A stretch of 19,515 bases of DNA, taken from contig DDPV01000002.1 of assembly GCA_002342365.1 (NCBI GenBank), positions 87,136-106,650 on the forward strand. Direction: 5' to 3'. The notes beneath the pieces were generated by a model. The model was given only the letters and a program-made list of their open reading frames with translations. It made no database searches and was not told the origin of the DNA. The DNA comes from Burkholderiales bacterium UBA2459 (GTDB lineage Bacteria; Pseudomonadota; Gammaproteobacteria; Burkholderiales; Burkholderiaceae_E). Of the stretch, positions 1 to 7,548 are shown piece after piece (the stretch's first letter is position 1; every line of letters starts with the position of its first letter). A program made the position numbers and the translations under genes.

Positions 1-1285
1 CGCGCGCATCAGCCTGGGCAAGCGCGCAATCCTCGGATCTTCCCGATGCAGCCCTGAATTTATGCCGCTCGTGGAGCGGAAAGCTGAAAAAACGGCAGGG
101 GATGGAGGCATTCATCAGCGGTACTTTGCGTTTGGCTTTCATGCGCCAAAGCGAAGGCAAGTCCTCTTGCGCACTGAGGATGCACAGCATAAAGCCTGGC
201 CAACGGTCCCGAAAGCTTCGACCTTGCTCGAAATCGCCACAAAGTCCGATTCGCTCACCGTAGGGCAGATTCGAAATGATAAATCCGGCAGTGTCCTGGC
301 GGGCGCAGGCTTCATCGCTCGTCAGCGCTTTGGCGTTTGCTGTGGGGGGATCCGGATCGTCTGCAAGTGCTTGACAATTTACGGTAAAGGCATCGTCACA
401 GCGCCACTGAATCGCCCCGGGCGGCAGACCGGCTTGGAGCGCATTGTGCCTTGCCCGATCGATGAGCTCGGGGTTGATATCAACCCCGAGAAGCGGCCTG
501 AGTTCGAGCGCGCGATACGCACATGCTTTGGCTTGGGCTATCGCATCGTCTCGGACGCTTAGCCAAAGCAAGGGGTCGAAGTCCTTGAGTGCTTCAAAGG
601 CAAAACGCCGCTTGAGCCCGGGTGCAATACCCCATCGGATCTGTGCGGCCTCGATCAAAATCGTTCCCGATCCGCAAAACAAATCGGCAAGCGGCTGATC
701 GCTTGACCACTGGCTCAAGTGCACAAGACCAGCTGCGAGATTTTCCTTCAGCGGCGCTTCGCCCTTGTCATCGCGTCCGCGCCAGCCGCGTTTGAACAAG
801 GACTCGCCGCTCCAATCCATATAAAGATCGAGACGGTCCGCTTCCAGATGTCCGACGATACGGACATCGGGATCTTGCGTATCGACCGAGGGACGTTGCT
901 CGGAGTGCTCGCGAAAACCATCGACCACCGCATCTTTGATACGTAAGGTCAAGTATTGTAACGATCGGGCACGCGATCGTGTGGCACTCAGGTCAACCCG
1001 CAAGCGCTGCTCGACCGTAAACAGCTTTGTCCAGTCCTGGCGCCGCGCAATCCGGTAAACATCCTCGTCCTGACGCACTTGCCCGCTTCCCAGCCAAAAG
1101 AGCACACGGCTTGCAAGTCGACTGTGCAAGTTCGCGCGATAGCCGCCTGCGCGGTCTGCTTCAAACTGAACGCCTGCCGCGCGAATCCGCGCATTGCTAG
1201 CGCCAAGTCCTTTGAGCTCGTCGGCTAGGACTTGTTCCAGACCTCGGGGGCAGGGCGCAAAAAACCGCAACAAGGCCTCAGTCAC
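1..1285 (-). CDS. THUMP-type class I SAM-dependent rRNA methyltransferase (RlmL/YpsC-like), C-terminus cut by the window edge
   Basis: Translating the minus strand gives 428 open codons with no stop, so the gene leaves the window at position 1. The chosen start is a GTG at 1285-1283 that overlaps the upstream hemJ-like stop as GTGA; the next in-frame ATG lies deep inside the protein. The N-terminal ~170 residues fit a ferredoxin-like/THUMP RNA-binding region. The catalytic Rossmann part carries the SAM-binding motif DLFCGSGT (201-208), an acidic strand LLGVDINPE, and the motif-IV loop NLPYGER (339-345). The family (COG0116) methylates guanine N2 in 23S rRNA and is often misannotated as an adenine-specific DNA methylase. 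Its usual length of about 380-430 residues suggests only a few residues are missing. Motif IV reads NLPY instead of the common NPPY. The family call is firm; the target base is inferred. Confidence 0.88.
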   Translation of the reverse strand, partial: MTEALLRFFAPCPRGLEQVLADELKGLGASNARIRAAGVQFEADRAGGYRANLHSRLASRVLFWLGSGQVRQDEDVYRIARRQDWTKLFTVEQRLRVDLSATRSRARSLQYLTLRIKDAVVDGFREHSEQRPSVDTQDPDVRIVGHLEADRLDLYMDWSGESLFKRGWRGRDDKGEAPLKENLAAGLVHLSQWSSDQPLADLFCGSGTILIEAAQIRWGIAPGLKRRFAFEALKDFDPLLWLSVRDDAIAQAKACAYRALELRPLLGVDINPELIDRARHNALQAGLPPGAIQWRCDDAFTVNCQALADDPDPPTANAKALTSDEACARQDTAGFIISNLPYGERIGLCGDFEQGRSFRDRWPGFMLCILSAQEDLPSLWRMKAKRKVPLMNASIPCRFFSFPLHERHKFRAASGRSEDCALAQADAR

Positions 1286-1722
1286 GCTGCAGCCACCACC
1301 GGTTTGATCACGACCAGTGCCACAACCGCAACAAGCATGATCACCGGCACCTCGTTGAACCAGCGAAACCAGACATGGCTGCGTTGGCTGCTTCCACGGC
1401 TGAATTGCCGCAAGATCCTTCCGCACAAGAGGTGATACAGCACCAGCAGCACAATCAATGCGAGTTTGGCATGCATCCACAGGCTGCCCGCTCCAACGCC
1501 ATAGCCTAACCACAGCCAAAAGCCCAGCCCCAGTGCAAGCCACATCAGCGGACGCATGAAGCGGTAGAGCTTGCTTGCCATGAGGATCAGCCGCTCGCGC
1601 TCGGCCGTGGACTCAGGCGCAACCATGGCAAGGTTCACAAAGATGCGCGGCAAGTAAAAGAGTCCGGCAAACCAACTCGTCACAAACACAATATGCAGCG
1701 TCTTGATCCAGAGATAGCTCAT
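1282..1722 (-). CDS. hemJ: HemJ/CopD-family membrane protein, probable protoporphyrinogen IX oxidase
   Basis: This is a 146-residue integral membrane protein with four predicted hydrophobic helices (about 4-24, 56-76, 82-103 and 124-145). The opening KTLHIVFVTSWFAGLFYLPR puts a histidine at residue 10, as in HemJ, where His10 is important. The stretches KLALIVLLVLYH and RWFNEVPV are further hallmarks of the HemJ (UPF0093) group. HemJ oxidises protoporphyrinogen IX to protoporphyrin IX, the next-to-last step of haem synthesis, in bacteria that lack HemG and HemY. Such proteins are often labelled CopD family, but nothing here points to copper. The ATG overlaps the proA stop (ATGA) and its own stop overlaps the methyltransferase GTG, so the three are probably translationally coupled. 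Family is secure. The enzymatic role would be doubtful if hemY or hemG exists elsewhere in the genome. Confidence 0.8.
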   Translation of the reverse strand: MSYLWIKTLHIVFVTSWFAGLFYLPRIFVNLAMVAPESTAERERLILMASKLYRFMRPLMWLALGLGFWLWLGYGVGAGSLWMHAKLALIVLLVLYHLLCGRILRQFSRGSSQRSHVWFRWFNEVPVIMLVAVVALVVIKPVVAAA

Positions 1723-3020
1723 GTCGATTGTCTGATTTCGCCATGGCCAAACACCACATATTTTTGCGAGGTAAGTCCCTCAAGTCCAACCGGCCCCCGG
1801 GCGTGCAATTTGTCGGTGGAAATGCCGATCTCAGCACCCAAGCCAAACTCAAAGCCGTCGGCAAAGCGGGTTGAGGCGTTGATCATGACAGACGCTGAAT
1901 CAACCTCCCGGATAAAGCGCATCGCCTTCAGATGGTGATTGGTCACGATCGCATCAGTATGCTGAGATCCATAACGTTGAATATGCTGAATCGCTTCATC
2001 GATACCATCGACGCTGCGTATCGACACGATTGCGGCAAGGTATTCGGTAGACCAGTCCTGTTCGCAAGCACGAACGCAGGCGATACCCGCATCGCCTAGA
2101 ATCTGCGCTGTGCTTTCGTCAACCCGCATTTCCACATGCTTGTCACGGTAGATCGCGGCAATCATCGGCAGAAATTCGCGAGCAATCGGTGTATCGACAA
2201 GCAGCGTTTCCATGGTGTTACAAGGCGAGTAACGCTGTGTCTTTGCATTATCGGCAATGCGCGTTGCCATGGTCAGGTCGGCGTCCCTGTCGACAAACAC
2301 ATGGCAGATACCGTCCAGATGTTTGATCGTGGGCACTTTGGCTTCGCGGCTGATGCGTTCAATCAGCGATTTGCCCCCGCGTGGAACAATCACATCGACC
2401 CATTGCGGCGACTGAATCAGTACGCCGACCAGGGCGCGGTCGGGCTGTTCAATCGCCTGAACCGCGTCTGCGGGCAAACCGACCGATGCCAGGGCCTGTC
2501 GCATGCAAGCTGCCAGCGCCTGGTTGGAGTGCAGCGCCTCGGAGCCACCGCGCAAGATCGCTGCGTTACCGGATTTGATGCACAGTGCCGCCGCATCGAT
2601 GGTGACATTGGGTCTTGATTCGTAAATGATGCCGATCACGCCTAGCGGCACGCGCATCCTCCCGACTTCAATGCCTGAGGGCTGGCGCGTGAGCGCTGAA
2701 ATCGAACCGACCGGATCGGCCAGCGAAGCCACTTGCTCGAGCCCTTTGCACATGCTGTCAATCACAGGAGCGCTAAGCTTGAGCCGGTCGATCGCAGCCT
2801 CATTGAGTCCTGCCTCGCGAGCGGCAGAAAGGTCAAGCGCATTGGCCTTTTCAAGCGCAGCACGCTCTTGCAGCAGCAAGTCGGCGGCAAGCCTTAAAGC
2901 TTTATTTTTTTTATCGGTATGAGCCTTGGCCAAGAGCCTTGCGGCTTGCCTGGCTCGCGCCCCGATTGCATCGATGACTGCCTGAGGGCTGCCAAGCGCG
3001 TAAGGATCGGAATGGTTCAT
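1719..3020 (-). CDS. proA: glutamate-5-semialdehyde dehydrogenase (gamma-glutamyl phosphate reductase)
   Basis: ProA reduces gamma-glutamyl phosphate to glutamate-5-semialdehyde with NADPH, the second step of proline synthesis from glutamate. The 433-residue protein has the usual family length. It carries the ProA signatures GVIGIIYESRPNVT, GNAAILRGGSEA, VIVPRGGKSLI and, around the catalytic cysteine C267, RYSPCNTMETLL. The C-terminal part ends with GLGAEIGISTDKLHARGPVGLEGLTS. The frame stays open upstream to about 3371, inside holA, but the family start fits the ATG at 3020; a weak AGGT lies about 12 bases before it. It follows holA after 52 bases and its stop overlaps the hemJ-like start. 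Placement downstream of leuS-lptE-holA is common in Burkholderiales. Nothing unusual is seen in the sequence. Confidence 0.97.
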   Translation of the reverse strand: MNHSDPYALGSPQAVIDAIGARARQAARLLAKAHTDKKNKALRLAADLLLQERAALEKANALDLSAAREAGLNEAAIDRLKLSAPVIDSMCKGLEQVASLADPVGSISALTRQPSGIEVGRMRVPLGVIGIIYESRPNVTIDAAALCIKSGNAAILRGGSEALHSNQALAACMRQALASVGLPADAVQAIEQPDRALVGVLIQSPQWVDVIVPRGGKSLIERISREAKVPTIKHLDGICHVFVDRDADLTMATRIADNAKTQRYSPCNTMETLLVDTPIAREFLPMIAAIYRDKHVEMRVDESTAQILGDAGIACVRACEQDWSTEYLAAIVSIRSVDGIDEAIQHIQRYGSQHTDAIVTNHHLKAMRFIREVDSASVMINASTRFADGFEFGLGAEIGISTDKLHARGPVGLEGLTSQKYVVFGHGEIRQST

Positions 3021-3072
3021 GAGAGCTTGTGACCTGCATAGGGCGCATGGGCTGCATGCGAGATAGGCTTCA

Positions 3073-4119
3073 TTATCCTGCCCCCCATGCCTGGGCAGCA
3101 AGTAGACGGTCTGCCGCCGGGCTCTTTGCGGTGCATGCAAGCACAAAGTCCCGCAGCGCCTCTTGGGCATTCCCGCCAAGTCCTTTGATGCATCGGTCGG
3201 TTCGGGCGGCAAGCGCAAGCAAGCGCATACTTTGGGCCATGCTGATACGGTCCAGGGCGCGATGAAAGACGGCCTCGCGGCTTGCGTAAATACGCAACTG
3301 GCGAAAGGCTTGGCTTCGGTTAAGCCCAGCTTGAAGGCATTCGTGCAAAGCTTGCAATTGACGCGCAGCATCTGCGAGCGCCCAAAGAATCAGCGGCGCC
3401 GGTTCTGCCACCGCGAGAAGGCCCTCGAGAATTTTCAAGCTGCGTTGCCGATCACCGAGCAGGCAACTTGCCTGCAGGTCAAAAGCGCTCCAGCGGGCCG
3501 AGTCAGCCAGCGTTTGCTGCGCCAGTGTAAGCGTGATGTCGGTCGGGCCAAGCATGGCGAGCTTTTTGATTTCCTGGGCGCTTGCAAGCAGGTTGCCTTC
3601 GGTTCGCGAAGCGATCAGCTCGATGACCTCATCGTTTGCCTTGAGCGACGCGCTGATCATCCGTTGACGAATCCAGGCGGCAAGCCCGGCACGAGGAATC
3701 GTTGCAGCCTCAAAGGCCCAACCTGCAGCTTGCAAGTCGCGAAACCAGGCCATGCCGAGCTGACTCTTATCGAGCCTTGCGCAACTGAGCATCACGCAAA
3801 CCTGACCGTCTGATTGGGGTGCCCATGTGGTGAGCCAGTCGATCGCAGCCTTGTGCGGCTTTGCACCGAAACGCATCTCGATGATCTTGGCTGAGGCAAA
3901 AAGGTCCTTGGATTGCACAAGATGCGCCAGTTGCTCCAGCTTGAAATGGCGGTCGACTTCCACGCGCTCGCGCCCGGTAAAACCAGCGCTGCGCAGCCAG
4001 GCCCGGATGCTGTCTGCGATTTCCAGCTGCAGCAACAACTCATCGCCATGAATCAGCAAATAAGCGGGTGGCTTTAAGCCTTGCAGCCTTGCCTGGAGTC
4101 CGGCTTCTTGGTTTTTCAT
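3073..4119 (-). CDS. holA: DNA polymerase III subunit delta
   Basis: HolA is the clamp-loader subunit that opens the beta sliding clamp during loading onto primed DNA. The 348-residue length is normal. The N-terminal AAA+-like domain starts with PAYLLIHGDELLLQLEIAD, the diverged pseudo-nucleotide-binding segment typical of delta, which lacks a Walker A lysine. It is followed by the beta-clamp-binding region around SKDLFASAKIIEMR. The middle part has EGNLLASAQEIKKLAML, a strongly conserved delta signature. The C-terminal collar domain includes LILWALADAARQLQ. The ATG at 4119 lies 15 bases after the lptE stop and has no strong Shine-Dalgarno sequence, which suggests coupling to lptE. The lptE-holA neighbourhood is a widely conserved proteobacterial pair. 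Confidence 0.96.
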   Translation of the reverse strand: MKNQEAGLQARLQGLKPPAYLLIHGDELLLQLEIADSIRAWLRSAGFTGRERVEVDRHFKLEQLAHLVQSKDLFASAKIIEMRFGAKPHKAAIDWLTTWAPQSDGQVCVMLSCARLDKSQLGMAWFRDLQAAGWAFEAATIPRAGLAAWIRQRMISASLKANDEVIELIASRTEGNLLASAQEIKKLAMLGPTDITLTLAQQTLADSARWSAFDLQASCLLGDRQRSLKILEGLLAVAEPAPLILWALADAARQLQALHECLQAGLNRSQAFRQLRIYASREAVFHRALDRISMAQSMRLLALAARTDRCIKGLGGNAQEALRDFVLACTAKSPAADRLLAAQAWGAG

Positions 4120-4133
4120 CAGCGCAGTACCGA

Positions 4134-4652
4134 TCAGGCGCTTCGTAGCTGACGCAAGATTCGATCGACGATTTCGGCTTGCATATCGCGCTGCAAGAAT
4201 CGTTCTTCCTGTTGTTTGGCGCCTTGCAATACCTCGCTCGTCGTCAGGTCACGGTGCAGGATAATTTCGGTTCGGGTCAGCTTTTCAAGTCCAGCCCGAT
4301 CGACCACCCGAAACACCACCCTCAGTTGCAAGCGCACATCCCGCGGGCGACCCGTGACTGTAAAACCGACGATCTCGCGGCTGCGTACCTCCTCATCGAT
4401 ATAGAGACGACGCTCGGCTTTTTCCGGATCGCTTTCAACGCGGGTGCCACCGAGCGCGGTGATTGCGCGCCTGAGTTCGCCGCCAAACTCAGACTGCCTG
4501 GGCACATTGATCCAGATGCTGTCAAAGCTGAGCGCAATGTGCTGGCGCAGTTGAAAACCGCAACCCAAAAGCCCGCTGCTTGCGACAAGGCCGCCGGCAA
4601 GCAGGCGTAAAATACCTCGGCGTGTTGACTCATGCATGCAACAAGCGGCCAC
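4134..4652 (-). CDS. lptE: LPS-assembly lipoprotein LptE
   Basis: LptE is the outer-membrane lipoprotein that plugs the LptD barrel and helps insert lipopolysaccharide in the outer leaflet. A signal peptide with a twin-arginine-like basic start (STRRGILRLLAGGL) leads to a lipobox ending GLLGC, with the lipidated cysteine at residue 31. The mature part begins CGFQLR, the classic LptE opening, and contains FDSIWINVP and the C-terminal RDMQAEIVDRILRQLRS helix. Start choice is uncertain. A GTG at 4652 lies 4 bases after the leuS stop with only a weak GGAT before it, and an ATG at 4637 gives a five-residue-shorter signal peptide. Either gives the same mature protein. Synteny leuS-lptE-holA supports the call. 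Confidence 0.94.
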   Translation of the reverse strand: MAACCMHESTRRGILRLLAGGLVASSGLLGCGFQLRQHIALSFDSIWINVPRQSEFGGELRRAITALGGTRVESDPEKAERRLYIDEEVRSREIVGFTVTGRPRDVRLQLRVVFRVVDRAGLEKLTRTEIILHRDLTTSEVLQGAKQQEERFLQRDMQAEIVDRILRQLRSA

Positions 4653-4656
4653 CGAC

Positions 4657-7332
4657 TTATCCGGTTACCACGTTAACCAGCCTTGCGGGTACCACAATGA
4701 ACTTGCGGATAACTTGTCCCGGGGCAAATCTCGCTAGCGCATCATGCTCGCTGATCCAGGCATCGGCCAAGGCTTCGATGCTCGCAGGGCTTGCATCGGC
4801 CGGAACTTCGAGGCTTCCACGCAGTTTGCCGTTGATCTGAAGCACGATGCTGACACGCTGCCTGACGAGCGCCTGTTCATCGACTTGCGGCCAGGGTGCA
4901 TCGAGTAAGTCGCCTTGAATCGCCTCAAACCCCATCGCCTGCCAAAGCGAAACCGTGATGTGCGGAACCACCGGATACAAGACCCGCAGCAGGATGGAGA
5001 ACCCTTCGGTACGTACCGCCGACTCGACGTGCTCGCCAGCCGCTTCAAGGCTGTTGAGCATTTTCATCGAGGCTGAGACCACGGTGTTGTACTGCCTGCG
5101 CTGGTAATCAAAATCGGCCTGTTTGAGCAAATGATGGATCTCACGACGCAAGTCTGCATCCTGGGGCTTGAGCGATCCTGCGACCACCGGCAGCCCCGCG
5201 CTGATCTGCCCCTTTTGCAGCGCTTGCATGCCAGCGCTCCAGACGCGGCGCAAGAAGCGGTGAGCGCCTTCAACGCCAGCGTCTGACCACTCAAGCGATT
5301 GCTCAGGGGGCGATGCAAACATGGTAAAAAGTCTTGCGGTATCAGCGCCATAACGATCAATTAAATGTTGCGGATCAACGCCGTTGTTTTTGCTCTTTGA
5401 CATTTTTTCAACACCGCCCAGCTCAACAGGCTCGCCGTCGACCCTGGCCACAGCGCCGATCGGGCGCCCGCGATCGTCAAAGCTCACTTCAACATCGGCC
5501 GGGTTGAACCAGGTTCTTCGGCCCGCTTTGTCTTCGCGGAAATAGGTCTCGTTAAGCACCATGCCCTGCGTGAGCAAATTGCTAAAGGGTTCAGAACACT
5601 GAACAAGTCCCCGGCCAGGCTGCGTTCCAGGATTCAGATCACGCATCACCTTGGTCCAAAAGCGGGCGTATAACAAATGCAGGACGGCGTGTTCAATGCC
5701 GCCGATGTACTGATCCATCGGCATCCAATAATCATTGCGTGCATCGACCATGGACTGCTCAGCATCGGGCGAGCAGTAACGCATGTAGTACCAGGCTGAG
5801 TCGATGAAGGTGTCCATCGTATCGGTTTCACGGCGGGAAGGCTTGTCGCAACGTGGGCAACGACAGCGCAAAAAGGCTTCATGCCGGTTGAGCGGATTGC
5901 CGCTGCCATCGGGAATCAAATCATCCGGCAGCACAATCGGAAGATCACTCTCGGGAACCGGGACCGCTCCGCAGGCCTTGCAGTGAATCACCGGAATCGG
6001 TGTGCCCCAGTAGCGCTGGCGGGAGATACCCCAGTCCCTCAAGCGGTATTGAATCTGGCGGGTGCCCAGTCCGCGTGATTCGAGTTCGCTGGCAATCGTC
6101 TCGATCGCCTGATCAAAATGAAGACCATTATAACGATCAGAATTTATACAAACCCCGTGCTGCTTGTTTTCGTACCAGGTCTGCCAGCACTCGGGGTCAA
6201 AGGCCTCGCCTTCAACCGCAATCACCTGTTTGATCGGCAGCGCAAAGCGCCGGGCGAATTCAAAATCGCGCTCATCATGCGCCGGTACGCCCATCACCGC
6301 ACCGTCGCCATAACCCATCAGAACATAGTTGCCAATCCAAACCGGAACTGGTTCGCCGCTTACCGGGTGTTCGACAACAAGACCTGTGTCGCGGCCATCT
6401 TTATCACGGGTTGCCAGATCGGCTTCGGCGACTCCGCCTTGCAAACACTGGTCAATGAAGGCTTGCAGTTCAGGTCTACGTCTTGCGGCTTCGGCAGCAA
6501 GCGGATGTTCCGGAGCAACCGCGACAAAGCTGACACCCATGATGGTGTCAGCTCTTGTGGTGAAGACATAAAGTCTGCCGTCTTGGATCCACTGGCCGTT
6601 TTTGCCTTCGATCTGGTGCGGAAAGGCAAAGCGCAAACCCACCGATTTACCGATCCAGTTGCGTTGCATCAGCTTGACGCGCTCTGGCCAGCCCAAGGGC
6701 TCAAGATCCTGAATCAGTTCCTCAGCGTACTGGGTGATTCGAAGGTAGTACATCGGTATTTCGCGTTTTTCGACCAAAGCCCCCGAGCGCCAACCCCTTC
6801 CGTCGATGACTTGTTCATTGGCAAGAACCGTCTGGTCAACCGGATCCCAGTTGACGGTGCCTGTTTTCAGGTAGGCAATGCCTTTGTTGAGCATTTGCAA
6901 AAACAGCCACTGATTCCAGCGGTAATACGAGGGCGAACAGGTCGCAATCTCGCGTGACCAGTCAATCGCAAGCCCCATGGCCTGCATTTGCGCCTTCATG
7001 CTCGCAATGTTGTCCCAGGTCCAGCGTGCAGGGGCTAGCTGATTGGCCATCGCCGCGTTTTCGGCCGGTAAACCGAAGGCGTCCCAGCCCATTGGCATGA
7101 GCACGTTAAAACCTGCCATGCGGAGCTGGCGCGCCATGACATCGTTGATGGTGTAGTTTCGCACATGACCCATGTGCAGCTTGCCCGAAGGGTAGGGCAG
7201 CATCGAGCAGGCGTAGTACTTGCCGCGCGGGTACTTCGGGTTGTGTTCGTGCACACGATAAACATCGCGCGATCGCCAGTCGGCCTGGACCTGCGATTCG
7301 ATGGCATGGGCGTCGTAACGGTCAGAAAACAT
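4657..7332 (-). CDS. leuS: leucyl-tRNA synthetase
   Basis: Class I aminoacyl-tRNA synthetase that charges tRNA-Leu. The 891-residue protein begins MFSDRYDAHAIESQVQ and carries the HIGH motif as HMGH (53-56) in PYPSGKLHMGHVRNYT. The CP1 editing domain occupies roughly residues 225-420, with the threonine-rich FTTRADTIMG and the GYGDGAVMGVPAHDERD segment that holds the editing aspartate. A zinc-knuckle-like segment has CKACG and CRCPRCDKPS. KMSKS is at 643-647 (VEKMSKSKNN). An in-frame TTG at 7356 would add eight residues, but the ATG at 7332 matches the family. A striking run of A/T-ending codons lies at residues 394-407. It is the first gene of the minus-strand run and is transcribed away from iclR. 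Confidence 0.98.
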   Translation of the reverse strand: MFSDRYDAHAIESQVQADWRSRDVYRVHEHNPKYPRGKYYACSMLPYPSGKLHMGHVRNYTINDVMARQLRMAGFNVLMPMGWDAFGLPAENAAMANQLAPARWTWDNIASMKAQMQAMGLAIDWSREIATCSPSYYRWNQWLFLQMLNKGIAYLKTGTVNWDPVDQTVLANEQVIDGRGWRSGALVEKREIPMYYLRITQYAEELIQDLEPLGWPERVKLMQRNWIGKSVGLRFAFPHQIEGKNGQWIQDGRLYVFTTRADTIMGVSFVAVAPEHPLAAEAARRRPELQAFIDQCLQGGVAEADLATRDKDGRDTGLVVEHPVSGEPVPVWIGNYVLMGYGDGAVMGVPAHDERDFEFARRFALPIKQVIAVEGEAFDPECWQTWYENKQHGVCINSDRYNGLHFDQAIETIASELESRGLGTRQIQYRLRDWGISRQRYWGTPIPVIHCKACGAVPVPESDLPIVLPDDLIPDGSGNPLNRHEAFLRCRCPRCDKPSRRETDTMDTFIDSAWYYMRYCSPDAEQSMVDARNDYWMPMDQYIGGIEHAVLHLLYARFWTKVMRDLNPGTQPGRGLVQCSEPFSNLLTQGMVLNETYFREDKAGRRTWFNPADVEVSFDDRGRPIGAVARVDGEPVELGGVEKMSKSKNNGVDPQHLIDRYGADTARLFTMFASPPEQSLEWSDAGVEGAHRFLRRVWSAGMQALQKGQISAGLPVVAGSLKPQDADLRREIHHLLKQADFDYQRRQYNTVVSASMKMLNSLEAAGEHVESAVRTEGFSILLRVLYPVVPHITVSLWQAMGFEAIQGDLLDAPWPQVDEQALVRQRVSIVLQINGKLRGSLEVPADASPASIEALADAWISEHDALARFAPGQVIRKFIVVPARLVNVVTG

Positions 7333-7364
7333 GCGTGAATACCGAAGGATGAGCAAAGCTCACG

Positions 7365-7393
7365 ATTATGGCTGACTGTGAAAGCCCTTCAGT
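7365..7393 (-). promoter_or_regulatory. possible leuS promoter
   Basis: Read on the minus strand, CATAAT (7370-7365) matches five of six positions of the -10 consensus. It is preceded after 17 bases by ACTGAA (7393-7388), a weak -35. This would give a leader of about 25 bases before the leuS ATG. Only the -10 is convincing. Confidence 0.3.
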
Positions 7394-7411
7394 GGAAGTG
7401 AAGCCCCCCTT

Positions 7412-7443
7412 CAGTTTTACGAAAGTACAGTTTTTCAAAACGC
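7412..7443. repeat. 16-base imperfect direct repeat, two copies
   Basis: CAGTTTTACGAAAGTA (7412-7427) is followed without a gap by CAGTTTTTCAAAACGC (7428-7443). The first seven bases are identical and the A-rich core is similar. Tandem copies about one and a half helical turns apart upstream of a regulator gene could be binding sites, or simply an AT-rich promoter segment. Confidence 0.45.
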
Positions 7444-7464
7444 GAGAACAGAGTAATTTCTGAT

Positions 7465-7472
7465 TTCCGGAA
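7465..7472. promoter_or_regulatory. TTCCGGAA palindrome upstream of iclR (possible operator)
   Basis: A perfect 8-base palindrome in the iclR upstream region. I noticed this full word only here and within the longer palindrome at 8447-8460 on the other side of iclR. A role as an IclR-family operator is speculative. Confidence 0.3.
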
Positions 7473-7539
7473 CTGTCTTCAGAGCGTCACTTAAGAACGT
7501 TCATCAAACCCGCGGCCACTGCGGGAACCAAACAAAACG

Positions 7540-7548
7540 AGGAGAGGG
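7540..7548 (+). promoter_or_regulatory. ribosome binding site of iclR
   Basis: AGGAGAGGG sits directly before two successive ATG codons (7549 and 7552). The spacing from GGAG to the second ATG is closer to the optimum, so translation may start at 7552. The difference is one residue. Confidence 0.7.

Larger units (their letters stand above)
7333..7548. promoter_or_regulatory. divergent leuS/iclR intergenic region
   Basis: This 216-base spacer separates the starts of leuS (minus) and iclR (plus), so it should hold both promoters. It contains a possible leuS promoter (7365-7393), a pair of 16-base direct repeats (7412-7443), the repeated word AAGCCC...TTCAGT (near 7382-7393 and 7401-7415), the palindrome TTCCGGAA (7465-7472), a second palindrome GAACGTTC (7495-7502) and a CCCGC/GCGGG inverted repeat (near 7509-7525). 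The iclR ribosome binding site lies at its right end. IclR-family regulators often control their own promoter, so some of these repeats may be operators; that is inference. No open reading frame or RNA gene is apparent. Confidence 0.6.

Noticed and set aside
62..562. 166-codon plus-strand frame at the left edge
   Set aside because: The opposite strand is open through the window edge and encodes SAM-methyltransferase motifs in order.
3021..3371. N-terminal extension of proA into holA
   Set aside because: The extension has no similarity to ProA, begins with a non-ATG codon inside holA, and the 433-residue form has the normal family length.
3163..3813. 216-codon plus-strand frame opposite holA
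   Set aside because: Antisense to a conserved holA in a conserved gene order; composition is typical of a shadow frame.
6118..6957. 279-codon open frame on the plus strand inside leuS
   Set aside because: It is antisense to a complete, motif-verified leuS and shows no recognisable domain; long antisense frames are common opposite GC-biased genes.
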